Counted from the stretch's first letter, positions 37,324 through 47,213 are shown. The stretch: 64,000 bases of DNA from Stereum hirsutum FP-91666 SS1 (GCF_000264905.1 NW_006763134.1:1817626-1881625); one strand, 5' to 3'. The notes: a model not told the origin generated them from the letters alone. Made by a program: numbers and translations.

Positions 37324-37915
37324 GTGGCATGATGCCCGTATGCACCATGGAAGAGGCTGCGCGTCGTTCTCGAGGTGTGAAGAAGATCCCTGGTGCGACT
37401 GACGATGAACGGTACAATGCTCCTGCCGGCAGCATAGTGTAGCGGGTATCTCGTTGCTCTATGCCTTCGTGCTGGGGAGTCACGTGTGGGTAAATCCGCA
37501 CAAGTGGCGAGGCCTCTGGTTCAATTCTCACACACAGTGATTTATTCCAGATTCTCATAGGTCGAACCCAGCGCTGGTAGGTGGGTTTAGTGGGTAGTGG
37601 GGTTAGGGGCTCCTGAGAAGTTTAAACGCTTGCCGCTTGCGGCGCACTCCCACCGGCTCTGCCCTGCGCATCCGTGGTTGTCGAAATGATGATTGGCCAG
37701 CCCCCTCCGAGTCCCACACTGTTCCGCCGGCCTAGCCGGTGGTTCGTGCATAAATGCATTCCCTCCTTTGGATCTGCAGGGTGATAACCCCTGCTTATCG
37801 ACGTTGATCCCGTAACGGCTGCCATTCGCGATTGGTTACGGGGGAGTTACACCAAAAAAAAAAAAAAAAAAAAAAAACGGTAACAATGCTCCTGCGGGCG
37901 CTCGGACATTATTTT
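37324..37915 (+). other. Micro-inverted segment of copy C1
   Basis: Read on the plus strand, this stretch encodes GMMPVCTMEEAARRSRGVKK and onward to NAPAGARTLF, which the intact copy C2 encodes on the minus strand at 42457-42335 (123 bp). The breakpoints are sharp: left flank ...GAACCCTCG and right flank CCAGGAACTCGACC are the same in C1 and C2. The segment is longer in C1 only because a retroelement-like insertion interrupts it. Confidence 0.85.
37427..37877 (+). mobile_element. tRNA-derived SINE-like insertion with poly(A) tail
   Basis: About 451 bp inserted in the inverted segment of C1. The left end has a pol III A-box-like TAGTGTAGCGGGTATC (37435-37450) and a B-box-like GGTTCAATTCT (37518-37528), as in tRNA-derived SINE heads. 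The right end is a run of 24 A (37854-37877). Flanking target duplications are CGGTACAATGCTCCTGC (37410-37426) and CGGTAACAATGCTCCTGC (37878-37895), one base different in length. No coding capacity. Mobilisation in trans by a LINE is inferred from family knowledge. Confidence 0.8.
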
Positions 37916-38401
37916 CCAGGAACTCGACCTGGACGAAGAGATCAGGGAGATCACGATGTGGAAGGAAGAGCTTTTGTGTTGCAACGTCGACTAGATCGAA
38001 GAAGTTGCCGAAATTCTTTCCATACCACCACCGAATGGTGAACCAGACGGGGCCGCCGGGGTACCGCTCGACGTGCGTATAACGAACGGTGCGATCGTTC
38101 TTGTCAGGATGAGCCTGCGGCAGAGCGAATGTAAGGCAACTATCATGGATGAGAGGGGACAGAAGTAGCTCACCCCGTACACCTTGGGATCTATCGCTCG
38201 CATGCGAGCTATCTTAGCTGCCAATTCTGCCCGCGAAAAATCCTTCAGGTAAGGACGCGTGTCTTCCACCATCTTCTCAACATCCATGAAGTTAGGTTCC
38301 GGCAGGCCAAACGTCCACCTCTTTGAATCACCAAAATCGCCAGCGAGAATTCTTGCGACAGTGACTGGTCGTTGCTTCAGAGAGGCGGGGGCAGCGCATT
38401 T

Positions 38402-38512
38402 CTTTGGAGTGGTGTGTGTCTTCAGAGTGGTGTGTGTCTTTAGAGTGGTATGTATCTTTGGAGTGGTGTGTATCTTTGGACTGGTGTTTATCTTTGAAGT
38501 GGTGCGTGTCTT
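38402..38512 (-). repeat. 18-bp minisatellite in C1
   Basis: About six units of an 18-bp repeat (plus strand form CTTTGGAGTGGTGTGTGT with variants) encode six-residue units of the type T-x-K-x-H-T in the linker of C1. C2 has a similar array; C3, C4 and C5 do not. Confidence 0.8.
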
Positions 38513-38891
38513 GTGAGTTGATACGCGCGATACTGGTGTGACTTTCTTGAATCTCTTCGTATTCTGCGATACAACTTTGGTATACGCGCCATCGTCGTCA
38601 TCGTCGGAAGATATAACAATAACCTCATCATCATTGTCGTCTTCATCGGAAGAGATGTCGATGACTTCAGCTGATTGTGTGCCCCGGGCGCGGCGACGCG
38701 ACGCTGAGGGGTCGAACCTCACTGAATCTCTTGTCGAACGAGAAGGTGGCATACTGAACAAGATCGGGGACGCAGGAATCAGAGTGCGGTTGTAATACGT
38801 CAAACTTTAGAAAAGAGACAAGTGCGTGAAGATGGTGGTTCGAGCTCAAGTTGGCGAGAATTCCGTTCACTCGGAACTTCAAACCGGAGAG

Positions 38892-38897
38892 CACGTG
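38892..38897. promoter_or_regulatory. CACGTG E-box upstream of C1
   Basis: A CACGTG palindrome 140 bp upstream of the C1 start. The motif recurs at 106-148 bp upstream of C3, C4 and C5, and as CACGTT upstream of C2. bHLH factors are the usual binders of this motif; use here is inferred. Confidence 0.45.
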
Positions 38898-39490
38898 ACC
38901 GTGTCAGGACGCGCCGCGTGGCGACTTGCTCTGGGCCACTGGCCATAGCCACCTCCTTACGGCTCCCCCAACAGTCCTCCATCGTTATGCCGATTTGATG
39001 ATACTACGCCCTCACTCACTACGCATCTTATAGACTTTGGTAAGTGGCTCTTATTTTAAATTTCTCACCTGGTCGTGCGGCGGGCGAGTCAGCCTTCAGC
39101 CTTCACATCCACTGCGTCTCTCGTCTGTGCTACTAGTCCACGTCTCTTCGACTAGGTCAAAATTTGTTCACCAGCACGCCTAGTGTATGATCAGAGAAAT
39201 CAGACCGTATCTGCAACCGTTTGAAACAACTTTAAAACTGCGATCGGGTCAATCGTCGCGTCCCGTTGGGCCTTAGCGAGCTTTACCGAGGTCAAAGATT
39301 CCCTCGCAGATACGATCTATTGCGATGGATTGTCGATGAATACTTGTCACAACGGGTCATCCATTGTATGATACATGCGGAATTCAAATGGTTCACAGAA
39401 AAATGGATCATGGCATTCGTTCAGGCAGAGAAAAGGCATGATACGATAAGTGTATCAGGCAGCGAAAAGGGTTTATAACAGTTCGTAAAG
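38898..39490. other. Intergenic between C1 and C6
   Basis: No gene seen. The part next to C1 is its 5' flank, which matches the C2 5' flank for more than 100 bp. Confidence 0.4.
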
Positions 39491-39496
39491 TTTCAC

Positions 39497-40225
39497 CTAT
39501 TTTCCTCTCACTTCCGCTAGCAGCTCATCGACGCCTGTAAAATATGGTTTGCAGCCATAAACCAAGTTCTGGTTGGGATAGCCCTGACATTGGAACATAC
39601 ACGTTTGCGATATGTTGGCGATGACCGTCTTTCGTGGGATGCTTCCTATAGATGCATGCCCTTGCTCCCGGAATCTACATAGCGCTCTTCGCCGTTGAAA
39701 GACAATTCCGATGCTCCATGAGAGCGGTGCATCTCTTCCCCAGTGTCTTGAGCTTGAACGTAGCACCCAAATATCTGATCTCGATCTCGAGGTCAGGAAG
39801 GTCTCTCGGCGGGCATAACGCTCGTGTCTTGTCGCGGACGTCGACATGATCAAAGAAAGTCCTGGCATCGTCTCCGACCCACCAACGAATGATGAACCAC
39901 ACCGGGCCATTGTTGGTGAGCTCGATGTGCGTGTAGCAAACAGACGGGTCGTTAACGGGATGAGCCTGTGCACGTCGCGGTACATCAGCGTCGAAATTTC
40001 GATACAGAAGGGAAAACAGATCCCATGGATTTTGGGATCGAGTGCGAGTAACTTTGCTTCTATCTCCCTCCATCTTGCATTTCGAGCAATGAGATCTTGT
40101 ATGTCCATGAGCGCAGCTTCTATCCAAGGACTGTGCCAGGTGTCGCGGACGAGGTCAACGTAACTGTCTTCCGAGGAGCCGAATGTCCATGTGCTCGGAT
40201 CGCCATATGTGCCCCTTGCGACATC
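39497..40225 (-). pseudogene. Short family member C6, frameshifted
   Basis: An exon begins after TGTACAG at 40225 with DVARGTYGDPSTWTFG and runs to LDPKIHG, without the SIM part. The position where every other copy has a GT donor here reads GGGATCTG, so the donor is lost. The acceptor is kept (CGTGCACAG, next exon from 39965): AHPVNDPSVCYTHIEL to LGATFKLKTL. The frame then shifts. EEMHRSHGASELSFNGEERY is in a second frame and HRQHIANVYVP in a third, both aligning with C7. At least two frameshifts plus a lost donor mark it as a pseudogene. It stands head-to-head with gene A. Confidence 0.75.
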
Positions 40226-40776
40226 CTGTACAAAACATTATGATGATGTTGTTGGGTACATGATATGTTAGCCTATGCGCAGCTCAAGGACGTGGAGACA
40301 TGCAAGAGAGACGGTCCATGGGGTGGTCCGCCACCACAAGCTTGAGAAGAATGCGCTGATTTGGTGTCCGTTTTGGTGGAAGATTCCGAACAGTTAAGCG
40401 AAGACATACATATGTAGATGGCGTGGGATTTGAGGCAAAGCATAAGGGACTCCCGGACGGAAGCGTTCTTTGACAGAAGAACAAAAGGAACTTCTTCGTC
40501 TCATGAGTGCCATCTAGTGCCATTCGCCATTGCCAGCCGAACCCTTACTCAAATCGGGATAAAGCCAGGCCCAAAGAAGGTGTGTCCGAGATGTGACTGT
40601 ACTTGCACGCATAGAGCTCGCCTTTTCCAGATATTACGACATCTTTGTCGTTCTAGGCTTTACTTTGACTATGGCTGTGCCCGTATAACTCAATATGCCT
40701 CATAACGATGGCACGCAATGGACAATAGTTACCGGAATACTCGGTTGGTCAAAGGGTTTGCTTTGACTTTGCGCTG
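40226..40776. other. Intergenic between C6 and gene A
   Basis: Shared upstream region of a divergent pair. No start exon for C6 could be assigned; candidates near 40320 do not join in frame. An 80-codon minus-strand frame at 40284-40523 shows no resemblance to anything. Confidence 0.4.
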
Positions 40777-40785
40777 TATAAAAAG
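40777..40785 (+). promoter_or_regulatory. TATA box of gene A
   Basis: TATAAAAAG lies about 100 bp before the donor of a 5'-UTR intron (40885-40959) and 206 bp before the ATG. Gene B has the same arrangement. Confidence 0.6.
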
Positions 40786-40982
40786 AGTCTGCGGTCGGAG
40801 CTCTTCTTCACAACAAACGCTCACCAACGTTCCATCCTCGTTCACTCCACCATTAACTTCCTTCTCGCTTGACTTATCCAAAAGGTATGCTGTACATCTC
40901 CCTGTTGACACGCCACCGGACTTGGCTAACTGAGATCAATCCATCTCGACTGCCTTCAGGCGTTTTGGTTCCTATCTATACC

Positions 40983-41665
40983 ATGCCATTCCTAGGATCA
41001 AATACTGCTTTGTTTCCTGGTCAAGCTGTAGCTGACCTGTACTGCTCCAATTACTGGCTTCCCGCTCCCGCCACGCCTAATATTCCTGCCCCCGGTCCTG
41101 GAGGGCAATGGCCATGGATCCGCCTGAGGAATGAGTGCGTCGGTGTAGGGTGGACATTCTTCGTTTTGGAAGAGACTGTCTTTGGTCCGGGAGTACCAAA
41201 CGCAATGTGGAACTTTATGGCTCCAGGGGTTCAAGCTGCCATGTTGTCTGTGTTGGACGGCGGTCATATTCTTTTTCCAGTGCGTGTATATGATATGTCA
41301 AACTACAGGCTCGATCTTGCTAACCACTCAACACGATTACATGCTTGCAGAACGCTCAACAAGTCCCTATCGCCCCGCAATTCTCTTGGGTTGCAGGCCA
41401 AATCGCCCTTGTCTACCTCCTTCCATGGGGTCATTCGGCTACCGCGACTCACGACCTATATCCTGCCCTCGGCAGTATGTGGCACTACCACTCTCACCAC
41501 CCGCGACCTGCTATAGTAGGACTCATTTCTCTACAACGCCCATCAACGTCGTGCCTCGCCGAAGACACGCTGTTTTCCCAGCTATGCATTATGGAATCCA
41601 AGCTCAGTTCTATCCCTACTATTAGTGGTTCGAATCAAGTAGAAGGAAACATTATAGTTGGCTGA
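40983..41665 (+). pseudogene. MPFLGSN-family gene A, frameshifted near its end
   Basis: Exons 40983-41279 and 41351 onward, preceded by a 5'-UTR intron (40885-40959). The N-terminal part (MPFLGSNTALFPGQAVADLY, GGQWPWIRLRNECVG, GHILFP) and the second exon (LLPWGHSATATHDLYP, MWHYHSHHPRPA) match gene B. After RPA the frame runs on to a stop at 41665 with unrelated residues, while the conserved ending (THFSTTPIN, HAVFPAMHYG, QFYPYY) is in the +1 frame and stops at 41625. A single-base loss in the T-A run after RPA would explain this. I do not recognise the family: no membrane segment, a Trp/Tyr/His-rich C-terminal half. Alternatives are a base-call error or an altered but functional tail. Confidence 0.65.
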
Positions 41666-42218
41666 CGGGGCGAAAGAGAGATGCATAGTTGGATGGTTGT
41701 CATGTGTAATAGTAGTACTCGTACTCGATTCTCAGATTCTCGATGGAGCGCCATCGATATCATACGACATCAACTATATGCGTGAGCTTTCTGAACCATC
41801 AGTGCACACCATTTCTCGTAACTGTTTCACTTTGGACTGAACGACGCGGAACATTTAGCCCCAGGTTCGATGTAAAGCGCTCGTCTCGTCATATTCTATT
41901 CTCTAAGGGGGCCATGTATCAATAGGACACAAACTACTTAGCTAGAGGTAGACAGGAGACGGACGATACACGGGTGGCGGGTCATGATCGCTTATTCCCT
42001 GGTATATAAACAAAAGGGGAGAGGTGAAAGAAATATTTATTTGGATGGGGAAAGCAGGAAGTCACAAAGCGATACGAAACGACGAGCGAGACGTCTAGAG
42101 CGAGAATACACGGCAATGTCAGTCGCGAATTTCTGGCTCCTGAGACATACCAATTACAAGAAGAAAAAGAAACGACCAACAGAAAGTAAGCAAGTCGAAA
42201 GTCGAAAGAAAGCATATA
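41666..42218. other. Intergenic between gene A and C2
   Basis: No gene. From about 42000 the sequence is the 3' flank of C2, similar to the 3' flanks of C1 and C3. Confidence 0.45.
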
Positions 42219-43303
42219 TCAAGGATCGAAGGGCGAGAGTGTTGGAGGCTGTGGCCCTAAGGGCGCAGGTTGGCGGAATCGAGGAGAATAGACGTCCGCA
42301 ACGGGCACTCTCTTCCCATTTGGTAGAACCCTCGAAAACAACGTCCGAGCGCCCGCAGGAGCATTGTACCGTTCGTCGTCATTCGCACCAGGGATCTTCT
42401 TCACTCCTCGAGAACGACGCATGGCCTCTTCCATGGTGCATACGGGCATCATGCCACCCAGGAACTCGACCTGGACGAAGAGATCGGGGAGATCACGATG
42501 TGGAAGGAAGAGCTTCTGGGTTGCGACATCGACTAAATCGAAAAAGTTGCCGAGATTTTTTCCGTCCCACCAACGGATGGTGAACCAGATAGGACCGCCA
42601 GGATACCGCTCGACGTGTGTGTAACGAACAGTGCGATCGTTCTTATTAGGATGAGCCTGTGGCAGAGCGAATGTAAGACAACTTTGATGGATGAGAGGAG
42701 ACAGAAGTAGCTCACCCCGTGCACCTTGGGATCTACTGTTCGTAAGTAAGCTATCTTAGCTACTAATTCTGCCCCCGATAAACCCTTCAGGTAAGGACGC
42801 GTTTCTTCCACCACCTTCTCGATATCCATGAAGTTGCGTTCCGGCAGGCCAAACGTCCACGTTTTTGGGTCACCAAAATCGCCAGCGAGAATTCTTGCGA
42901 CAGTGGCTGGCCGTTGCCTGGTAGAGGCGGGGGCAGCGCATTTCTTTGAAGTGGTATGTGTCTTTGGAGTGGTTTGTGTCTTTGGAGTGGTTTGTGTCTT
43001 TGGAGTGGTTTGTGTCTTTGGAGTGGTCCGTGTCTTTGGAGTGGTCCGTGTCTTGTGAGTTGATACGCGCGATACTGGTGTAGCTTTCTTGGATCTCTGG
43101 GTATTCTGCGACACAACTTTGGTATCCGCGTTATCGTAGTCATCGTCGGAAGATACAACAATAACCTCGTCGTCGTTGTCGTCTTCATCGGAAGAGATGA
43201 CGATGACTTCAGCTGGCTGTTTAGTCCGGGCGCGATGGGGAAGCAACTCGGTGGTTGATGGGTCAAATCTGACTGGATCTTTTGTCGAACGAGAAGGTGG
43301 CAT
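42219..43303 (-). CDS. SIM-family protein C2
   Basis: Exons 43303-42716 and 42656-42219 (intron 59 nt, phase 0) give 341 residues. MPPSRSTKDPVRF opens the protein, as in C1 and C3. Two SIM-like motifs (EVIVISSDEDD, EVIVVSSDDD) are followed by RSKKATPVSR and then six tandem T-P-K-T-x-T units coded by an 18-bp minisatellite. Next come GDFGDPKTWTFGLPERNF and the conserved exon 2 (RYPGGPIWFTIRWW, LFLPHRDLPDLFVQVEFLGG, TMEEAMRRSRGVKKIPGAND, APAGARTLFSRVLPNGKRVP). This is the intact reference for the inversion in C1. The upstream E-box has decayed to CACGTT. Product unknown. Confidence 0.8.
42943..43052 (-). repeat. 18-bp minisatellite in C2
   Basis: Six near-identical units of TTTGGAGTGGTTTGTGTC (plus strand) encode the T-P-K-T-x-T linker of C2. 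The units are more uniform than those in C1, suggesting recent homogenisation. Confidence 0.85.
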
Positions 43304-43773
43304 ACTGAACAAAATCCGAAACGCAGGAATCGGAGTGGGAATGTGGTACTTCAAACTTTAGGAAATAGATGAGTGCGTGAAGATGATAGTTCGAGGTCAA
43401 AGACGACAAGAATTCGGGGCTTCAAACCGGCGAGCACGTTGTTGTGTCAGGAGCGCCACATAGAGTGGTTTCCCACAACGCCCCAGGACGCCTACAGCGG
43501 CATGACCCGTCGACTGGTCGGACATAACTAAAAGCCACAAAGCAAGTTAAATCTACATTCCCTGGTATATGAACAAAATTGTTACTGACGTGGCGGGGAG
43601 CAGAAAGAAATATTCGTTTGGGAAAGCAAAAAATCACAAAGCAATACGAAACGACGAGCAAGGCTTCCGGAGCGAAGACACACGACAATATAGATAGAGA
43701 ACTGTTGAGGAATACTAATCACAAGGTGAAAGGAAAAAAATTGTCGATAAAAGCCAAAGAAAGGGTAAGTATA

Positions 43774-44754
43774 TCAAGGGCCAAAGGGTGAGTGCATCGG
43801 AGGCTGTGGCCCCAAGGGAGGTTGGCCATATCGAGGAGAATATACATCTGCAACGGGCACCTTCTTTCCATTCGGCAAAATCCTCGAAAACAGCGTCCTA
43901 GCGCCCGCAGGAGCTATATAACGTTCATCGTCATTCGCACCGGGGAGCTTCTTCACACCTCGAGAACGACGCATGGCTTCTTCGACGGTGCATAGAGGCG
44001 CCATGCAGCCCAGAAACTCAGCCTGGACGAAGAGATCGGGGAGATCACGATGTGGAAGAAAGAGCTTTCGTGTTGCGACGTCAACTAAATCAAAGTAGTT
44101 GCCGAAATTTTTTCCATCCCACCAGCGGACGGTGAACCAGACGGGCCCGCCGGGATATCGCTCGACGTGCGTGTAACGAACGGTGCGGTCGTTCTTGTCG
44201 GGATGAGCCTGTGGCAGGGTAAAAAGTAAGAAGCGTGCGCTGAGTGAGACAAGACAGACGCAGCTCACCCCATGCACTTTCGGATCTATTGATCTTCTGA
44301 GACGACGCCACTCTGCCTCTGTCAGGTCCTGCAAAAAAGGATCTTTGCTCCCATCTTCTACAAACTTGTCCATGTCCATGAAATTTGGTTCAGGAAGACC
44401 AAATGTCCACGTCTTGGGTTCGCCAAAATCGCCAGCCAGGATTCTCGCGACAGTGACTGCTCGCTGTCCCACGGAGGCGGATGCAGCGGGCTGTCTTCGT
44501 CCGCGTGTTGAATGGGTTGTTTTACGCGATGGTGGTGTGGATTTCTTTGATTTCTTGGCGATGGGTGCTATCTCTTTCGTATCGGCGTCGTCGTCGGAAG
44601 AGATTATGATGACCTCGTCATCGTTTTCTTCGTCGGAAGAGATGACAATGACATCAGCTGGTTGGGTAGTATGAACGCGACGACGCGAAGCAAGTGAACT
44701 AGTCGACGAAGGATTAAACCTGACTGAATCGCTTGTCGAGCGGGAAGGGGGCAT
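43774..44754 (-). CDS. SIM-family protein C3 (reference copy)
   Basis: Exons 44754-44269 and 44208-43774 give 306 residues. Residues 35-38 (VIVI, then SSDEEND) and 48-51 (VIII, then SSDDD) have the form of SUMO-interacting motifs: a branched hydrophobic core followed by Ser/Asp/Glu. A basic linker follows (KKSKKSTPPSRK, RGRRQ) without the minisatellite. The first conserved block is VARILAGDFGEPKTWTFGLP, then NFMDMDKFVED; exon 2 holds the second block (HPDKNDRTVRYTHVERYPGG, PVWFTVRWWDG, FDLVDVATRKLFLPHRDLPD, ERYIAPAGARTLFSRILPNG). The family is not recognised. The 60-nt intron is a multiple of three with no in-frame stop, so its retention would add 20 residues. A nuclear SUMO-binding role is inferred only from the motifs. 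Confidence 0.8.
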   Translation of the reverse strand: MPPSRSTSDSVRFNPSSTSSLASRRRVHTTQPADVIVISSDEENDDEVIIISSDDDADTKEIAPIAKKSKKSTPPSRKTTHSTRGRRQPAASASVGQRAVTVARILAGDFGEPKTWTFGLPEPNFMDMDKFVEDGSKDPFLQDLTEAEWRRLRRSIDPKVHGVSCVCLVSLSARFLLFTLPQAHPDKNDRTVRYTHVERYPGGPVWFTVRWWDGKNFGNYFDLVDVATRKLFLPHRDLPDLFVQAEFLGCMAPLCTVEEAMRRSRGVKKLPGANDDERYIAPAGARTLFSRILPNGKKVPVADVYSPRYGQPPLGPQPPMHSPFGP

Positions 44755-44884
44755 GCTAGTTATGATATGAAAGGGACAAGGTCTGATGGTAGTTCTTGTG
44801 CGAGTTCGTGCGAGGTGGGTTGGTCTGAACGCAAGCCTTCAGAAATCAACATCGATTCAGATATCGGAGCTTCAAACAAGAGAT

Positions 44885-44890
44885 CACGTG
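44885..44890. promoter_or_regulatory. CACGTG E-box upstream of C3
   Basis: Lies 131 bp upstream of the C3 start, matching the position seen for C1, C4 and C5. Confidence 0.45.
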
Positions 44891-45524
44891 AGTCACCTGA
44901 ATCAATTACCGTGATACTGTAATGCGACTTCGCGGGGCATCGCTTGTCCTGTCGACAAGCTTCATTCAATCGTTCTATTGTCTCATCGGAACTCTGTCGG
45001 ACAGGATAAGACCCGATCAATCGAGCTTGGCTTGGTTTGACTAGCCCTCGGCAAGGCGATATACTGATTCTTTGCCTCGGTCATCCAGTCTCATCCAGTA
45101 CTAACTAGGGCAAATAGTACCATCGAACTTGAAGGTCTTCAAATATTCTACTTAACACCGGTTTCTCTGGCATCCCCATTGAGGTGAGTGGCTCCATATC
45201 CCTTAACCTAGGCCCTTTGCTTTCTTTTCCCAGAGGCCGTCGCATCTGTGCTATGCGGTTTGAAGACATGTCTCCGATGCTTGTGACTTGCCCCCTTGAA
45301 CTCATTACATGGAGAGCAGTCTTAAACAAATCAAACACCGTTTGGTCAACGGTAACGCAAAATACGTGGATTTTATTTCAAAGCAGTTTACATAATCAGT
45401 TCCGAGCAGTCATATCGAGAGAGAGAGAGCTATCGGATGCGGGACGTCACGACGCGAAAGTGGAAATACCCTGCGTATCTATTCCTAGTGTTGCCACTAC
45501 CAAGCCTTGACCGATGCTGCAGGC

Positions 45525-46404
45525 TCAGTGGCGACTCGAGTACGGCGATGTGAGTTGGGGCCACAGGCCAGATCCACCCTGGGCGTACTGTGCAGGGACA
45601 TAAGCGTTTGCAATGTGGCGACGGCCTCCAGGCGGGTTAGGCTCCCGTTTGTATATATAAAGGCGTGCCCCTGGAGGTGCCACATAGCGCTCTTCTCTGT
45701 GGGCAGATCCTTGTGACACTCCTCGAGAGCGGCGAGTCCCCTCCTCAATAGTGTGGAGCTCGCACGTTGTTCCCATGTGTGTCATGATAATCTGGAGGTC
45801 GGCAAGGTCTAGACGTGGACAAAGGACCCGCCTGTCGCGGACGTCGACGAGATCGAAGAATGTCCTGAGATTGTCGCCATCCCACCAACGTATGGTAAAC
45901 CACACCGGGCCTCCGCTGTACAGTTCGATATGCATGTACCGGACAGACGGGTCATTGACGGGATGAGCCTGCGCGAAGTGCATCAGAAATGAGCGAGCTC
46001 ATGTGTGCAGATTAGTAAGAATGACATACGCCATACACCTTGGAGTCTATCGCAAGCAACTCATCCCGTATCGCGTTCCACCTTGCATTTCGAGCGCCGA
46101 TATTCGCTATGTTCAAGAGCTCGGCTTGTATCCAGGGACTTCTCCAGGCTTCTTGGACGAGGTTTTGGAGGTCGATACGATTTTCTTCTGGTACGCCGAA
46201 TGTCCACGTGGTGGGATCTCCATACCGGTTTCTCTCGATGTCATCCACAGTGACATTCGAACGTCGCTAATGAAAAAGCCACAATCTATCAGCATGTGTA
46301 CCTCTAAATGTAGAGGTTATTTGGAAAAAGACTAGAACCTCAGCTGGTGCTCTGCCGCCATGAGACATAAGCAAGGACGTAGAGGACGAGGTTCTGTGTG
46401 ACAT
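45525..46404 (-). CDS. Short family member C7, without SIM motifs
   Basis: Exons 46404-46339, 46266-46030 and 45968-45525 give 248 residues. The ATG at 46404 was chosen because a TATATAAG box lies 44 bp upstream; an ATG at 46461 lies beyond that box. The donor of intron 1 (GTTCTA) is weak and is the least certain point. The protein has a Ser-rich start, RYGDPTTWTFGVPEENRID, then DSKVYG at the fixed intron, then AHPVNDPSVRYMHIELYSGG, PVWFTIRWWDGDNLRTFFDL, EEGTRRSRGVS, EERYVAPPGARLYIY and HIANAYVPAQY. It shares both conserved blocks with C1-C5 but not the SIM/basic half. It is head-to-head with gene B. Confidence 0.7.
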
Positions 46405-46447
46405 GTCTTCGGGGGTAGAGATGCTGGAGCGTTGCAATGAAACCTTT

Positions 46448-46455
46448 CTTATATA
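46448..46455 (-). promoter_or_regulatory. TATA box of C7
   Basis: TATATAAG on the minus strand, 44 bp upstream of the chosen C7 start. Confidence 0.5.
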
Positions 46456-46999
46456 CCGCAAGCAGTGAGCGCTGGGAACCCAAGAAATCGTAAAGGGAAC
46501 AATACGCTTCTCTCCTTATCGGACAATCAGAACACCTTGCCTCGTTGTCAATAACGCCACTGGCTGCTCTCGAACCAACCGCCAAACCCGAGCACTTGTA
46601 TTGTGGTGGCAGGATGATTTCATCAAATGGAAGCAAGATAACCCTAGTTCCTCATAAAGTTAACAAGGAGCCATTGTGCTCGAAAAGAAACCGGACTGTT
46701 ATCACAACATCTAGTGAAGATGGCTGTGTCCTAGGCCGTATTGTTTATGACGACATACAACACTAATTAGGACCAAAATTCCCTGGAGGTTCAAAGTTAC
46801 GTGGCAAGACTGGCAGCGATCATGAGCAGCAGCCCCCTATTATGAGGTAAACGCATTGCATAAGGAGAAAGATGCGCGGACATCGAGGTTGCACCGTGTC
46901 CCGATATCCAGGCCCCAGATACTTATATTGCCAGACGAGTCATCACCAACAAAGGACCCAATCTGGTAAGTCTGGGGGCAGCGAATATTGAGGCGCCTC
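46456..46999. other. Intergenic between C7 and gene B
   Basis: Divergent promoter region. No gene seen. Confidence 0.45.
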
Positions 47000-47007
47000 T
47001 ATAAAAG
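47000..47007 (+). promoter_or_regulatory. TATA box of gene B
   Basis: TATAAAAG, followed by a 5'-UTR intron (47122-47199, GTAGTA...GCTTAG) and the ATG at 47214. Confidence 0.65.
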
Positions 47008-47213
47008 ATGAAGCCCTCTCGCCCTGTACTAACGCACTCATTTCCCCATACACCCATCAACTGGACGTCTGGTATCATCAGCATCGTACCTGCCCATATT
47101 GCGATCAGACCTTAATCAAAGGTAGTATGTTCTATTATGCCTACCTCGCCACCCTGGTTCTAGCTGACACCAACTCTTCGTGCTTTTTGTTGTGCTTAGA
47201 CAGTATTGCCGTC

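Larger units (their letters stand above)
37208..38752 (-). pseudogene. SIM-family copy C1, disrupted by inversion and insertion
   Basis: Exon 1 (38752-38174) is intact and encodes MPPSRSTRDSVRF, two SIM-like motifs (EVIDISSDEDD and EVIVISSDDDD), a TTPKIH-type 6-residue repeat linker and TWTFG-type sequence (here RWTFGLPEPNF). After a 59-nt intron, exon 2 starts at 38114 and matches the other copies through FVQVEFL. It then runs into inverted sequence and into the antisense of an A-tail (poly-Phe), and stops at 37836. The missing C-terminal segment is present on the opposite strand at 37324-37915, and the normal final segment (VLPNGKRVPVADV to SPFDP) is still on the minus strand at 37317-37208. 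A truncated protein of about 285 residues could still be made; otherwise it is a pseudogene. Confidence 0.8.

Noticed and set aside
37836..37915. Novel C-terminus with poly-Phe in C1
   Set aside because: The run is the antisense of the A-tail of the insertion, not an evolved tail.
41464..41520. GTATGT...TATAG as an extra intron in gene A that would restore its C-terminal frame
   Set aside because: It would remove the conserved MWHYHSHH segment that gene B encodes, so a frameshift is the simpler explanation.
42943..43052. CRISPR-like regular repeat array
   Set aside because: Units are contiguous without spacers and in frame in a coding exon of a eukaryote; it is a minisatellite.
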